From assembly GCA_022539475.1 (NCBI GenBank), contig VCMS01000018.1, positions 186,001 to 250,000 of the forward strand: a DNA stretch of 64,000 bases, given 5' to 3'. The notes under the pieces were generated by a model. That model saw only the letters and a list, made by a program, of their open reading frames with translations, was not told where the DNA came from and did no database searches. The position numbers and the translations under genes are program-made. This stretch comes from Gracilaria domingensis. Taxonomy: Eukaryota; Rhodophyta; Florideophyceae; Gracilariales; Gracilariaceae. Below are positions 21,960 to 35,178 of the stretch, one piece after another; position 1 is the first letter of the stretch, and every line of letters starts with the position of its first letter.

Positions 21960-24295
21960 GTGAACATGTGTCGTAATGAACACGTCATTTGCCATGGGAA
22001 GCCGAATTCGGCGGGTAAATGTCCCGTATGTGATCAATCATTGGTGGAAGGAGCAAGTAAATTCTGGTTCCTCAAACCATCTTCTGCATTCACAGGAATT
22101 TGCAACTCCCGACAATCGTCGAAATCCATAATGGATGGCTGCGTTCGGGCAAAAGAATGTTCAAGTTCTTCCCCAAATATGCATTTCCATGACAACTTCC
22201 ATAGCAGAATGTTCAGACGCATGCATGGCTCAAGACTGGAAAGGTTGACAACGGACTCTAGAGAGATATTAAAATTCGTCACTTTTTCGACAGACGGCTT
22301 CGACTGCAAACGGAATAGGAAAGGAGAACCACTTTCTTGATGGCCAATTTTGTCAACTGTGCTTAATGTTAGGCCCGAGGAGAGTATTAAGGCTTCAAAC
22401 TCGATAGTTCACGCCGTAGTTACTGGGGAACATGACACGCAACACTTTGACACTTTCTTGGACACCTTATTTTTGGACTTGAAAATACTTTAGCGTGGGA
22501 TACAAATTCCATGCGTTGATGTAGTGATCAGAACGTTGAGGGTGTTTGTGGTGTTCTTTACTGCCGATTGGCGGGCAGCATCGAAGGTCTTGGGGTATGT
22601 CGGGCATAATGGTACCACATCCTGTAGATTCTGTCACAAGAAAACTAGCTATCTGCAAGAGTTAAGATGCACATGTGTTCTACCATTACTTCAAGCTCAA
22701 AAAGGTATGAGATCCAGAGAAAACCCAATTCGGTATCAAGAAGGGGAAGTGATTAAAATAGAATGTCCAAGGCCAAGGAGCAGCCCTAAAGTACGAGACA
22801 TTTGGAACAGAATTGGAAGTGATTCGCTGGATTTGAACGATGGCAGAACGCTTGCAAGATCTAGTGCTATTAAGAGATCATCCAGCCTTTCTCTTTTGTC
22901 GCTGGACTGTGTTATGTCCTTCTCATACGACGTCATGAATTTGCTTCTCTTTCGGTTAACCAAACATATTCTCAAATTGATTACTGGGACACATCCTAGG
23001 CATCAAAGAATGAGTTCCAAACCTGGCTATTACCTTTCCACTTCCATTATGGAAAAGATGAATGAGTCCATGGATGACGCTTTGAAGGGAATAACAACTT
23101 CGTGAGGCAGACTCCCTTTGTGTCTGAAGAACTATCTAACTACAAAGCTGAAGACTTCAAAAGGCATGGGGAACTATACTTTCTTCCATATCTTCACCGG
23201 TACAAAGTAGACGAAAATTTGGTCTGCTTGTGGGCGCTGACCTCGCAAATGCTGAGGCTCAGCTTCGAATATGACTGCAGTTCGGAACAAGTGCGACAAT
23301 TGCAGGCCATCGAAGAAGAACTGTTTCTTTTGTTCATACAGACGTTTTACCATGACAATAATACGGCCTTCTGCCTAACCCCGACATTTCATGCTATCCT
23401 TCAGTACCAAGACTACTGGGAGAATGTGGATCACTTCCCGTGACATCCCAGTTTCTTGTTGAGCGGCTCTTGGGAGAGATCGGAACCAGGGTCCAAAATC
23501 TTCAATTCTTCCAACGCATATATTCAATAAGAACTTTCGGTTGTTAGCTATACGTTTGTTTCACGGTGATGGACTGACATTGTTGTCGGAAGTGCAGGAA
23601 AAGCCGTTGTCCTCACTAATGCCCGTAGTTGTAGACAACAATTCTTCAATCGGAATTACGAATGTCAGTGAATATCATCGTATGAAAGAGCTCATGGGTG
23701 AGACCGAAGTTCGTGGCAAACGCCTTCCTCTTACTTTTCTTTCAGACCAGCAACAACATTCTATTCGCAGGATTATGGCTCCCAAGTTTCCCCAACACGT
23801 GAGTGAATACGAAATACGTGGAGCCTCGTCTTTCCCAACAGCGCGGATTAAGGAGAGGCTGGGCAAAGCCAAATTTGCTATTGAAACGTTTCCGTCATTT
23901 CGTCTACAGTCCAAAAGCAGTAAGAACGCCCGTCACAATCCCAATCAGAACTGGCGTCTCAATCGAATGAGACCAGTACAATATTGCTCGATGTGTATTA
24001 TGGAACGGTGTTAAGGATCATCGAAGTCGACATTGATCTGGGGCCTCGATTGATAAAGCATGTGTTCCTTGATATTCTGTAGCAGTATGGACTCAAGCAT
24101 GACGTCGAACTAGACCTTGTATATGTGGAGGGTACGCGGCAGACAATGAGACCCACTGATTCTTTCGAGTGTGTGGATCGTCTGGTTGGGTTTCTGGACA
24201 TATCTGGGACAAGATACGTTTTGGATAGAAGCAGAAATCGAATCCTTTCCGACGGTGACATTCTCGGAGGTGTGACGAGTGAGAGGTGAGTTACG
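21960..24295 (+). pseudogene. CACTA-like tnp2 transposase, heavily decayed
   Basis: Ordered tnp2-like blocks remain on + in shifting frames. MCRNEHVICHGKP...CPVCDQ (about 21,970-22,040) matches the cysteine segment near the front of tnp2 proteins. ADWRAASKVLGYVGHNGTTS with CRFCHKK (about 22,563-22,645) matches the D..A..K..G...H......C..C block. SNYKAEDFKRHGELYFLPYL (about 23,138) and the WENVDHFP region (about 23,420) follow. RPVQYCSMCIMERC (about 23,972) and VLRIIEVDIDLGPRLIKHVF (about 24,011) form the C-terminal part. There are at least four frame changes and several stops. Decay is deeper than in the transposase at 0.7-4.4 kb, so it looks older and is not a duplicate by eye. Confidence 0.65.
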
Positions 24296-24299
24296 GATG

Positions 24300-26057
24300 A
24301 CGTCGATAATCGAAGCAAGTACTGAATATGTGCTCTGAATTCAAGTCTGAATAATGAGCGCTGTGTTACGAGTTTGATTAACGAGACGGAGTTCCCCAGC
24401 ACTTGATGTTGAGTAATGACGAGAAAGCTTTGAGTAGATGATATTTCTGGGCTTTTTCGTAGCCATTGCAGAAAGGCCCATGATCGGAATGATCGGGTCC
24501 CGTTAGTCTAGACCTAACAAACTTTTCCCTGCAGGTACTCGAAGGTCCTCTTCGAATTGCGGAACACGAGTGACGGAGACTTCAAATGTCATGAAAAGAA
24601 CGAATCATCAGTTTGTAGTAACCGAAACAGCACTGCACTGCATTTAGGACAGGCCGGATATCCGGTATGCTCCAGAAAAACACTTGCTTGCACTAGAACC
24701 AGATGCCCGAAGGTTAACATGCTCGAAAGGAGTTGTAGGGCCTTGAGAATGAGAAGGTGATCATGATTGTGGTGAGCTGTGATTAATCCAGGTGATCATC
24801 GTCATGGATTCGAAAGCTTGATGTGTTCATGTTCCGGCACTGAAAGTACTCCAAAATGTCACCACTACAAGTACATATATGACAAAAGTAGCCAATCACA
24901 TGTCAAAAAAAAGTAGAAACAGATTCTGTGTCGCCGAGATAAGCATATCCCAGGAAGCGGAACATGTTACAAGTTACAAACACCAAGTACGCTATCAGCA
25001 CATTCAACGATTTTGTCGTTACGTCTGTTCGAACATGTCATCCATGGTTTCATCTCACCCATATAAGAAGTTGCTGCTTCCGGAAGATCTTCATTGCCAA
25101 CTGCAGAATTGGGTCCCCCGTCATGCCACACTTAAAGCGTTCCGCTGTTGTTCAAATAGGACAGATCCTTCCGTAAGACATGAGGTCACACACGCGAGAA
25201 CAGAGAACCCTCAAAACGTTGCAAAACCTCCAAAGAATGATTTGGTTATGAAGCGTAGATGGAGGCAAAACAGCAAAAACTTTGCTGCGGAGAACGAAAA
25301 GCAGCGACTCAGATATAAGCGAAACAGAAAAGCAGAATCCCCACATGCACGTAGCCTTCGACCACAAAAACGTCGGAACTGGTACGCCAGGAAAAAACTT
25401 GGTAGAAATTAACATGCAGAAGACTCGCCGGATACTGGTGGTTTGAAAGCTTTTGCTCACGACTCGTCGGCAAGTAGTTCTTGAGATGATGATACTTACA
25501 GCCCCCGTCTACATCAGAGTCAAGCAGTACTGATACGAGTTTAGCTGCAGAAAATGAAACGTCGAACAATGTTTTGGAAGCTCAGAACGACACATTCTTG
25601 GAGCAGGGCCAAGCCAGTAATTCGGTATCGGAACTACCACAAAAGGTTCTCTATGAAATTGATGTCGAGCGATACAACTTTACTGCCCATGGCCTCCTAC
25701 TTCTTCCAATTGAAGAACTATCGCAGGCAAATGCAACGGTAATAAAAGTCATGGACGCCAGCGATCAAACAATGTCAGAAGATAGTTTTGGTTCAAATGA
25801 AACTGTGCAGTAAATCTCATGGCCGTGTTCTTTTATTTTCGCAAAACTTATAATGCTGACTTCCTTGTCGACCCTCTCCTAGAGATGGCTCAACATTATG
25901 TTCTCAAGTCTACCTTTGGTTTCCGTAGCCAATCTTCCTCACAAGATCATCAGAATGACTGGATGCAGTGGTTGAAACAGAAGGGCCATCCGATAGACTG
26001 GAATAATTAAGAGGTCGCTGTGGTGAAAAGCGTTGAGCACGCCCCGTAGGCTCGGAC
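24300..26057. other. decayed tail of the second transposon; small open stretches
   Basis: Open stretches at 24,557-24,760, 24,879-25,412 (177 codons, Lys/Arg-rich), 25,574-25,813 and 25,819-26,010 have no recognised homology. CACTACAAGTACATATATG at about 24,863 resembles a CACTA terminus, but no matching inverted end was found, so I do not call a boundary. The LTR element is inserted at the right edge of this stretch. Confidence 0.35.
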
Positions 26058-26062
26058 AACTA

Positions 26063-27049
26063 TGTGGAGCAACGGCTTTCCACTATCGGATGCATCACGG
26101 TTCTCATAATGAGATGGTACCGATGGCCGGTGACGTGGCTAAGTTATGAAAACTCCCTTTAATTTTGGGTATTGTTGGGATGGTTTGGTTGGACCCTTAA
26201 TAGGTGGACCCTGCATGGGAAGTGCCTAGTAGGTGTGATAGTAGGCCACGTGGTGGAGCTGGCTAGTTAGATATTTGTGCCACGCCCGTTGGGGAATACC
26301 CTGCACCCTGACAGTGGTTCGTCCACGTGTATGACCCTCGGGAGGTGTGCATTGTAGATACCGTAGTAGTAATAGTATATATGCTCGGGGGATCTCACCC
26401 TGGAGCCTCCAAGTGAATGGACAACTGAGTCGCGTCCTGTTGAGGATCGGGCTATAGTAGACAGCTGCCTACGTAGGTTTACCACTCCCTTCGGAGAGTA
26501 ACCACGATTGGTTTCGGCGCTACTACCCCTCAGGGTCACTTAGGAAGCTCGCATCTTGCCATCTCTGGAATCTTTGTTATATCTACCGTTGTATCGGTCC
26601 ATTGTTGTTGTCATTGTATTTTGTTGTGTACTTTCGTGACTGTTGTTGTCACCCGTTCACCTGGTTCAGGTATTGCTTCCGCCCCAGTATTGGGTATATT
26701 TTTGGCACGCCTTTGTGCGTCGCTCCACTATCGGACCTGTTCCCGCCGGTTGGCACGGTCGTAGCTTCGCTCTGGTGGGTTGCACTGTGAGCTTTCCCCC
26801 GTTGACACAGTTCCCTTTTTCTCCATCTCTCCAGGTTCGGATCACACTTCACCTCTGGATCTACGCCGTTCTTTGCATCTCACCTCTGTAGGTATATCCA
26901 GTCACCGTCTGCGGTCTTACACCCCGCTTGTCTCGCGACTCGAGCACGGACAGAGGGTTCTACCGCTGTTTCTATCCCATCCAGTGAGTAGGACTCGGAC
27001 ATCCTAGTGGAGATTCCCCATCGCGCCTAGCGCAGGGTTTTGCTATACA
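26063..27049 (+). repeat. 5' LTR
   Basis: Starts TGTGGAGCAACGG and aligns along its length with 37,303-38,290. A purine/pyrimidine-balanced interior carries TATATATG-like sequence near 26,375, which may be promoter. A candidate primer-binding site beginning TGGTCTCTCGATTAG follows about 4 bp after the LTR, at about 27,053. The priming tRNA was not identified. Confidence 0.92.
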
Positions 27050-27259
27050 TTTTGGTCTCTCGATTAGAACGGTGGAGGACCATAACTGGGTTTGCTGTGT
27101 CGCTTGGAATATGGGCACTTGGAATTCCCTTTTTGGGAGATTGAAGGTCGCGGCCCCGTTCACAGATTTGTGACACAGGATCTCTCAGCCCTTTTGGCTG
27201 CAGTTCGGAAGTCTCGCACTTGTTCGCGTAATAACACCCGAGTTCGGTTGGCAAGCTGC

Positions 27260-29170
27260 AGTATGCCACGCCGAGCTACATCCTCGAAAGGAAGATCGGT
27301 TACCTCGAATGCCCCAGCGCGGTCAGGTGGTACCCGCTCGAGAATATCGGTCCCTGGATCGGGAAGTAATCGTGACAACTCCGAGAACCGGAATGCATCC
27401 GTTTATGGACAGGAGATTATAGAACTCCCGCCGCAGGCAGTACCACAACCTGAAGAGGAAGTTCCAGTCGTGGAGACACCCTCTGCCGCACCGCCGGAAA
27501 GACTTGACTCTCAGGAGTACAGTAATCTGGGCACTCGCCTTAGCATTGCTAACGCTGCCCCTATGTCTCTCATTGAGTCAGTCGAGGAACTCCGTCGACA
27601 GGTTTATAAACTCCTAGATAAGGACGTCTGAGGAGAGGTGCGTATCCTGAGGCAGGAGATGAATTCACTCATGGAGTGCTTCGGCTCTCCAAGGACTTAT
27701 GTGGAGGAAAACCGCCTCGTACGAGAGGATACTCAAGCGGCCATGGAACGGATCCACGCACGCTTGGACACCCTCGAAGCCACCATTCGGATGGAAGAGG
27801 AAGCAGAAGCCGCCGAGCGGAATCGTTCGGAGGACGAAAGTTCAGTTCGCCAATCCACTAGGAGAAGCCGTCGTAGGTCCATGAAGGATTCCCGTAATTA
27901 CTCGGATGTGTCTGACCCCGACTCCGGAAGTAGTTCGGACAGTTCGTCCTCGTCGTCGTCCTCCAACTCTTCGGATGATAGCCGACGCCGGCGTCCCCGT
28001 TCATCGAAGTCACGGTCCAAGGCTACTTTTACCTCTCAGGGAGCAATTCGCACCCGGAAGGAGGGGAAGAAGCACCCTAGCCTGAAGGAATTGAAGCCAT
28101 CTAATCCGCTGTATCGGAAGTGGCTTTCATATCGCTATTATCGACTTAAGGATACCTCCGAAGTTCGGACCTCAAGGGGAACCGGAAAGGTCCGGGACTA
28201 CATCCGAAAACTCGGCGTTACTCTGAATAAGAGAGAGTTTGCAGGAGAGGACCGTATTCTGGTCCTGGACTTCCTCGCAAGGTTTGTTCAAGAAGCCGAT
28301 ATACTCGGAATGAGCCAGGGCCAGGCCTATATAGCCCTCCCGTATTACCTCAAAGATTTGGCAGAAGATCAGTCTAATTCCGACCGCGGATCGTCAAGAG
28401 CCTCGGAAGGGGGAGTTACATGTTGGCCCGAAGCGGTACACTACCTCCTAAGGTCATACGCTACTGGTCATGCCATCCAAAAGGCGACCTCCGCCTTAAG
28501 GGATACGAAGCAACGTCCGGGAGAAACAGAAACACCTTATTCAACGCACCTGAATAAGGCTTTTCACCGCTGCGGTAATGTACATTCCTCTGGAGAGAGA
28601 TGTTCGCTGTTTGTGGATGGGCTGGATCCCCAAATACGGGCACTTGTCGCCCGACATCGGGAGAATAATAGGAAGATGACCTACCTGGAATTAGTACAGT
28701 ATGCTCAAGCCGAAAGGGACACGCTCCGAGCTACGCGTCCTTCCAGGACCAAACCTCGTAAGGTACTCTTCGCCGAAGAATCGGATTATTCTTCTGCCCA
28801 CGTTGATGGGAATGGTTCCAATCTGGATCACGATAACGTTAACCTCGTGGGTAGCAACCCCGACTCTATGGGTACTTCTGACCTCCCGTCCACTTCTGTT
28901 CCGTCTTCGGAAACGGATCCCGCATTCTATGCGCGAGGACACCGGGTTCCGGCAGCGCCAATTCCCTATGGAGGTCGTGGCACGAGGTTTACTCTCCCAG
29001 GATGGAGGGATAAGACCCCGCAGGGTCGTGTGGATAGACCTGTAGATAGAGGTCCACAGGACTATTCGACCCCAGTTATCTATTACGAGTGTTACTAGTA
29101 TGGGCATATCTCAACGCAGTGTACGCTCCCTTCGCGGGAAAGGTCGAAAATTATCGCGCAGTTCGAATCT
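27260..29170 (+). mobile_element. gag region of the LTR element
   Basis: Structural region of the element. It opens with a Pro/Ser/Arg-rich part and a coiled-coil-like segment (VEELRRQVYKLLDKD). A Ser-rich, Arg-rich linker follows near 27,930-28,010. Next is a capsid-like domain at about 28,080-28,740 ending in LVQYAQAERDTLRA, as in chromovirus gag. A CCHC zinc-knuckle-like pattern lies near 29,085-29,120. It is a fossil, not intact throughout. Confidence 0.7.
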
Positions 29171-29389
29171 CTCTCCCCAGAGAACCAAGCTCGTGTGCCG
29201 AGAACTTCTTACGAAGGCGCAAAGCAGGCAATGGCAGTCCATTTGAGTGGTGGATCTATGGCGAATCAAGCCGCTCCTGTGGTAGCCCAGAATATGGAGG
29301 GAAGAGTTGAACCCGCGAACGGTCACCAAATTGGTGTCCAGGACGGGAATCGGCCCCGACAGGCTGGTCCTGCTCCGAAAAACTAGACT

Positions 29390-30174
29390 TGGGAGTCTCC
29401 CCTATGGGAGGGACGTCTTCTGAGGCGAAGCTGAAGACGCCCGAGGCGCCTCCGCCTCACTCCCCGGCTGTTGGAATCCTAACAAGGAAGATGGCTGCCA
29501 CTGACGTGGATTCGGAACACTGTGGTGTTCTTCGTCGCCTGTGGGTATGGCCCCGAAATTTCCGTGCTTCGGATAGAATCCTGGTAATGGCCAACAGGAA
29601 TTACAAGGTGTATGCCGACCTTGGCCTGTCCACCCAATTCATGGTTAGGCACTTAGCTGTCCTGGATACAGGAGCTGCCCCCAACTTGATCAACAAGAAG
29701 CTAATCCCGCCCACTCTTCGGGAGACAATCCGTTTCGGCCCTGCTCTAAATCTCGCCGATGCGAACAATAATCTGTTGAGAACGCCTGGTTATATTACAC
29801 TCCTTGTACGATTAGGAACTTGTTTGGTACAACTTGATTTTGTCGTCTGTGACTCATTGGCTGCCCCGATTATTTTCGGTTTTGACTTCTGCGATCGGTT
29901 CGTGAAAGCAATCCGTCCGCGGAAACGCCAAGTGGAAATGGAAGACGGGTCGATACTGCCGTTTGTTCGGAAACCGTTGCGAGCCGCTACGCGGATGCAT
30001 GTGCCGCTGCCGGCCGCGCCACAAGCCTCCAACGATGGCATGGTGTCGACAAAACTACACGTCACGAAGTCCGTGCAGTTGCCACCGAAGTCCCAGGTAT
30101 GGGTCGACGTCAACGCCAAACAATGGGGTCTTCACACGATACAACCGTTACCGGCTTTATATAAACAGCGCTAA
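29390..30174 (+). mobile_element. aspartic protease region of the LTR element
   Basis: The retropepsin active-site segment AVLDTGAAPNLINKK lies at about 29,660-29,700, and a second flap/core strand (LAAPIIFGFDFCDRF) at about 29,860. The position between gag and reverse transcriptase is the normal one for Ty3/gypsy elements. Confidence 0.85.
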
Positions 30175-30192
30175 ATCGCTCTCGCTAATGTA

Positions 30193-32124
30193 GTGGTCAC
30201 TATCCAACCAGATCAACCCTTCAAGGTCATGGTCGCCAACTTTGGAAAATCCACTCAGTGGCTCGTAAAGAACCAAGTGATTGGTACTGTGCTGCCACAC
30301 CCGACTGCGGTGGTTCCGACGAAGATACCTATCGCCAAGGTTCTCGGAGTGTCTGACCCTAAGGAGGGGGAAAAGAGCGCCGAATCGCAAGTTGTTGAAG
30401 CCGTGGATACGGAAGAAGCCCAAGAAGACTCGGGTTCAGACAATCCGAGACCTCTAGATGTTAGTCCTGTGCCACCTGGCAGTGATTTGAAGGATCCTGT
30501 TGAGGAATTGATGAAGCTTGATTTGGAGCATGTACCGGAATCCCATCGGGAGAAGTTTCGCGAGATGCTGCGGGAATTCACTCCCATGTGGGACGGAACT
30601 CTAGGAACGATTGGAGTAACTGAGCATTGCATTGACTTGCTTCCGAGTACTCGGCCGATTGCGCAACACCCCTATCGGGCCGGACCGAAGGCTCGGGAGG
30701 AAGAGAAGTCTCAAGTTGAGAAGATGTTGCGGGCTGGCGTTATTGAGTCCGCTCAATCCCCTTGGGCGTCACCAGTAGTGCTAGTTCCGAAACAGGATGG
30801 ATCGTGGAGATTTTGTATCGATTACCGAAAGTTGAATGCGGTGACAGCGAAAGATGTATATCCGATACCCCGGATGGACGAATATATCGATTCTCTTGGG
30901 AGCACGAACGTGTTCACCACCCTTGACGCTAACTGGGGATACTGGCAGGTTGTCATCAGGGAGAAAGAACGGGATAAGACGGCGTTCGTATGCCATCAAG
31001 GCCTATACCGTTTCCGGAGAATGCCCTTTGGGTTAACTAATGCACCCGCTACATTCCAGCGTGCGGTCGATATCCTACTGGCGCGATTTAAGTGGACCAC
31101 ACGTTTGGTGTATCTGGACGATATGGTCGTTTTTTCCAACAATCTGCATGATCATCTAGCCCATGTGCGGGACGTTATGAGAGTACTGCGCGACGCAGGG
31201 ATCACATTGAAACTCAAGAAGTGCGAGTTCTTCACCGAATCGGTCAAGTATCTGGGTCACATAATCCGTCCCGGAAAGCTTTCAGTCGATGAATTGTGGG
31301 TCAAATCCTTGAAGGAGGCGAAACACCCGAGAACTCAAACAGAGCTGCGATCCTTCTTAGGACTGTGTAACGTATACCGACGTTTCGTGCCGAACTTTGC
31401 GGACATTGTTTCACCGTTGAACAAGCTCCTAACGAAAGGAAAACCTGTTGAATTGGACTCCTTTCGAGGTGAAGAGGCCTCCGCGTTCGCTGCATTGGTT
31501 AAAGTCGTGACGTCTCCGCCAATTCTGGGGCTCCCCAAACCTGGGTTACCCTATGAGGTCGACACTGACGCTAGCGCAAACCAGGTTGGGTGCGTTTTGT
31601 TTCAAACCGATGAGACCGGGGAACGACACCCTATTGGGTACTGGTCGAGATCGCTAAACGTCCATGAGCGGAATTACTCAGTTTCCGAGAAGGAATGTCT
31701 TGCCGTAGTCTGGGCATTATCGACACTCAGACCATATTTGATGGGAACCCACTTTCGTGTACACACAGACTACAAGTGCCTTCGCTGGCTGATGGAAATC
31801 ACTGAACCATCTGGACGCCTGATGCGTTGGAGACCCCGACTGTCGGAATTCGACTTCGAAGTAGTGTACAAGAAAGGCTCCCTTAACCTCCAGGCGGACG
31901 CCCTATCCCCTTTGGGCACAGCAGCTGAAGCCGAGCCTACCGAGGACGCCGACATCCCATGTTTTATGGTTGGTGACCTCGAGGGGAGTATGGAAATTGT
32001 GACGGATGACGTGTGTGACGATATACTCGCCACACAAACCGCTGAACCGGGTACCGGATCCCTTCTGTACACAGGTACGAGCCCGTCTGAACGGTGGATA
32101 CCACTTGCCCTTTCAGGTGAATAA
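30193..32124 (+). mobile_element. reverse transcriptase and RNase H region
   Basis: The reverse transcriptase runs from the SPWASPVVLVPKQDGSWRFC block (about 30,760) through FTTLDANWGYWQV, the FRRMPFGLTNAPATFQRAVD block and the catalytic YLDDMVVFS motif (about 31,110). RNase H follows with YEVDTDASANQVGCVLFQ (about 31,551) and the HTDYKCLRWLM segment (about 31,765). Order and motifs are typical of Ty3/gypsy pol. Confidence 0.93.
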
Positions 32125-32129
32125 TCAAG

Positions 32130-33247
32130 GCTACCTAATAAGAAAGATGTCAACGAACCCACAAATAGTGGTGTCGCACTCCTTACAGAGTCTAGTTCTT
32201 CACCTCTCTCACTATGTGAAGTTGGGAGCCCATCCGGGAGGAAGAAAGTTGTATCTCACATTGAGAAAGGATTTTTACTGGCCGGCAATGGCATTCGACT
32301 GCTATGCAGTACGTCGATCCTGTCAGGAATGTGCCAAGAACGACATCAAGCTGAGGAAGCATTCAAAGAAGTTGAAGCTATTCCCTGCAAGGGCGCCGCT
32401 AGAGTCTGTCGCCATTGACATTCTTGGCGAATTGATCAAAACCTCGCAAGGGAATCAATACCTCTTGGTGATCACCGATCGCTTCTCAAAGCTGGTACGG
32501 ACTGTGCCGCTCAAGCGGATAACTGCTGCCGCTGTGGCTCAGGCGTTTGTTACCCACTGGGTCTTTGTCTATGGACCACCGGTACACTTACTCTCCGACA
32601 ACGGCTCCCAGGTCACGTCGGAATTCTTTCAAGACGTTTGTCACATCCTCGACATTAGGAATCTGTTTACAACAACGTATCACCCCCAAACTAATGGTAA
32701 TGCAGAGAGATTTAAGCGAACCATTCTTGGTGCATTGAGATCCTACGTTGCGGAACACCCCAAGACTTGGGATTTGTACACAGACGCCATTACATACGCG
32801 TACAACACCCAGGTACATCGGGTAACGTCGTTGCCCCCTTTCGAGTTAGTCCTGTCAAGGAGACCACCTCCTCTTCCCATTCAGGCACAGACAACCATGG
32901 ACGAGTATTCGACACCGAGGCTACACCGCGAAGCGTGGAAGAAATGGTTAACCACGATGGTGCCTATTGCTAAGCGCTCTATGGAGAAAGCTCAACTCGC
33001 CTACAAGCGCAATTTCGATAGCCGAATCCGTAGGCCGCTACCGCAGCTGCGGGTTGGTGATTATGTGTTCCTCAGGAAGGAGTACTACAATCCTGAGAAG
33101 GAGAAGCGCCATAAGCTCTCTCCAATCGCCAGTGGCCCCTATCGGGTTGTATCCGTACAGGAGACTACCGTCGTGCTTGGTATCGATAATCAGCACGAGC
33201 GGGTATCGCGAGATCGCATATATCGTGCACCGAGCCCTATACAGTAA
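32130..33247 (+). mobile_element. integrase region
   Basis: The zinc-binding HHCC domain is present (LSHYVKLGAHPGGRKLYLTL then CQECAK, about 32,205-32,340). The DDE core contains DILGELI and VITDRFSKL, LLSDNGSQVTSEFF (about 32,590) and HPQTNGNAERFKRTI (about 32,680). The C-terminal SH3-like part (LRVGDYVFLRKEYY) is also visible. Confidence 0.92.
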
Positions 33248-34539
33248 GTTATCGCAGCGCCGGGTACCGAAACCGGTCCATCGTCGCATCAAGTTACCGA
33301 ACAGTCGGGTACTGCAGCAAACCGTCCATCAGTTTTGCCCCCCCCGCAACGCGGTCTCTCTAACTTGCCTGAAACAACAGAGTTGCTCAAGGATAACCCC
33401 GGACTCTCACGGGTTACACCTACACCCTCTACTGAGTTGCATGAGATTCACCCCCCGTCTACGGTATTGGCGCGAAATGCGGAAGCCGTAGCGCACCCTA
33501 AGGAGGAAGAGGACAGTGTAAATCGCGCTCCGGTTGCTCCGGCATCCTCTGGACCTGACCGAGGTGCAGAATCTCAGAATGAGACGGAATCCCTCGCTGG
33601 GAATGGTCGCATTGGTGCTGATTTACGCGAAGCCGAGAGCTCGGCGAGGAAGGACGTCAGAAGAAGTGAAGAATCCCCTGCTGGGAGTGCTGCTCCTAAG
33701 AAAGTTAGTAGCCCCATTGGGTTGCAATCCACGTCTTTGGAGCGTGCCGTATCTCGCTCGCGCGAACGCACAGTCTCCGCCGATCCCTTTGTGGGACGAA
33801 GCGACATGGAGAGCGATGCATAACCCCCCTTGGAACAGCCCGTAGCGAGAGGAGAAAGAAGAGAAGAATCCTTGCAGATTACTTTGGAAGGCCTGAAGAA
33901 GGAAGTGGGGAAGCCCCTCTTAAGAGTGTCATGAAGAACACGGAACGCTACCACGCGTGGGACCCGTAATCACGGTAAACGGCACTGCCGATAGTGTGCA
34001 TGCGCAGCCCGCTGGCGGGAGATTTGAGATTACACGCTGTAATCGAGCACCATTGCTGGAGAGTCGTGCACGCCACTTGGCAACCGTCGGCCGGGGTCTG
34101 ACACCGTAGATACCGTTCACGGGACGTGTGGCGCACACGCGTGCACGCCCGCGCCCTACTATCCAATGAAAATGGAGTGCACGGCAGGTCACGCGCCGTG
34201 GCGCGACGTTCCGCTGCTCTGCACAGTGAGTGCTGTGCACCGCTTCTCCGCCCCAACGGCTCCTCCGCGGCCAAAGCGAAAGTAGCTCCGCAGCACGGAC
34301 GCTGCCGTTCGTCGGTTACTCGCCCGTCTGGGATAGAAAAGAGTTTGCCGGAATCCGGAGATCGAGAGCTTTCGATTGAGCTCACTTGTGAGGCAATTGG
34401 ACGCCCGTTTCGGGAGTTAGCGCACTCCGTCGCGACGGCTGGAGGACACGACAGTTCACCCGTCCTCCGCCCCGAGAACCGGTTCAGAGCCCGAAGGAAC
34501 TACTACCCCGCTTGGGTTTTGCTAATTGTCACTCCCCGA

Positions 34540-34790
34540 TGTCAGGAAAGGACAAGGAAGAAGCCGAAGATGGCGTATACCCACAAGAATTCGTGGTAGA
34601 TCGTATCGTGGAGCACGAGGAAAGCCCCGAAGGGAAACTACTATATGGAGTCCGTTGGTACGGCTATCCCCCTGACGAGGACACTTAGGAGCCAATTAAA
34701 CACCTCCGTAGGTCCAAGGTGATGTCGTATCATTGCCGTACTCAGACGCCATTGCCTCCAACATTGGATAACGCGATGGTCGGGTAGCCC
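34540..34790 (+). mobile_element. chromodomain-like segment of the LTR element
   Basis: FVVDRIVEHEESPEGKLLYG followed by VRWYGYPPDED reads as the start and core of a chromodomain, the chromatin-binding module that gives chromoviruses their name. It is separated from the integrase by a long Pro/Arg/Ser-rich, GC-rich stretch of about 1.3 kb that I could not assign. Confidence 0.75.
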
Positions 34791-35178
34791 ACTTACCGGT
34801 GTGCTTTACAGTACTCATGCCCGCCGTGCGGTAAGAAGTCCGAAGAAGGATGCTCAGAAGAGAAGAAGAAGAGAAAGAAGTAGGAAGAGATCCTCTGTAT
34901 CATAGGAGAGATGTAGTAGAATTAACGAATTATCGGGAAACTTCCGTATTACGGAAAAGTAGAAACTGCCTAAAAAGAAATGAAGACATCTGCACTACGT
35001 GGCCAGGAACTGGAAGAGAAGTGGAAGAGGACAGATCCTGTTGAGGAAGAAGGAAGAGGAAGAAGCTCGTCGCCGAGAAGCATACCTCGACGAGGGTAAG
35101 GGAAAATTTGCCACTAGCTGGCTTTAATTGAAAACTATCACAAGACACTCTAAGATTGGAGGAAGACCTCATGAGGGA

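Noticed and set aside
24863-24885. CACTACAAGTACATATATG as the terminus of the second transposon
   Set aside because: It looks like a CACTA terminus, but I found no inverted partner or 3-bp duplication, so a boundary is not supported.
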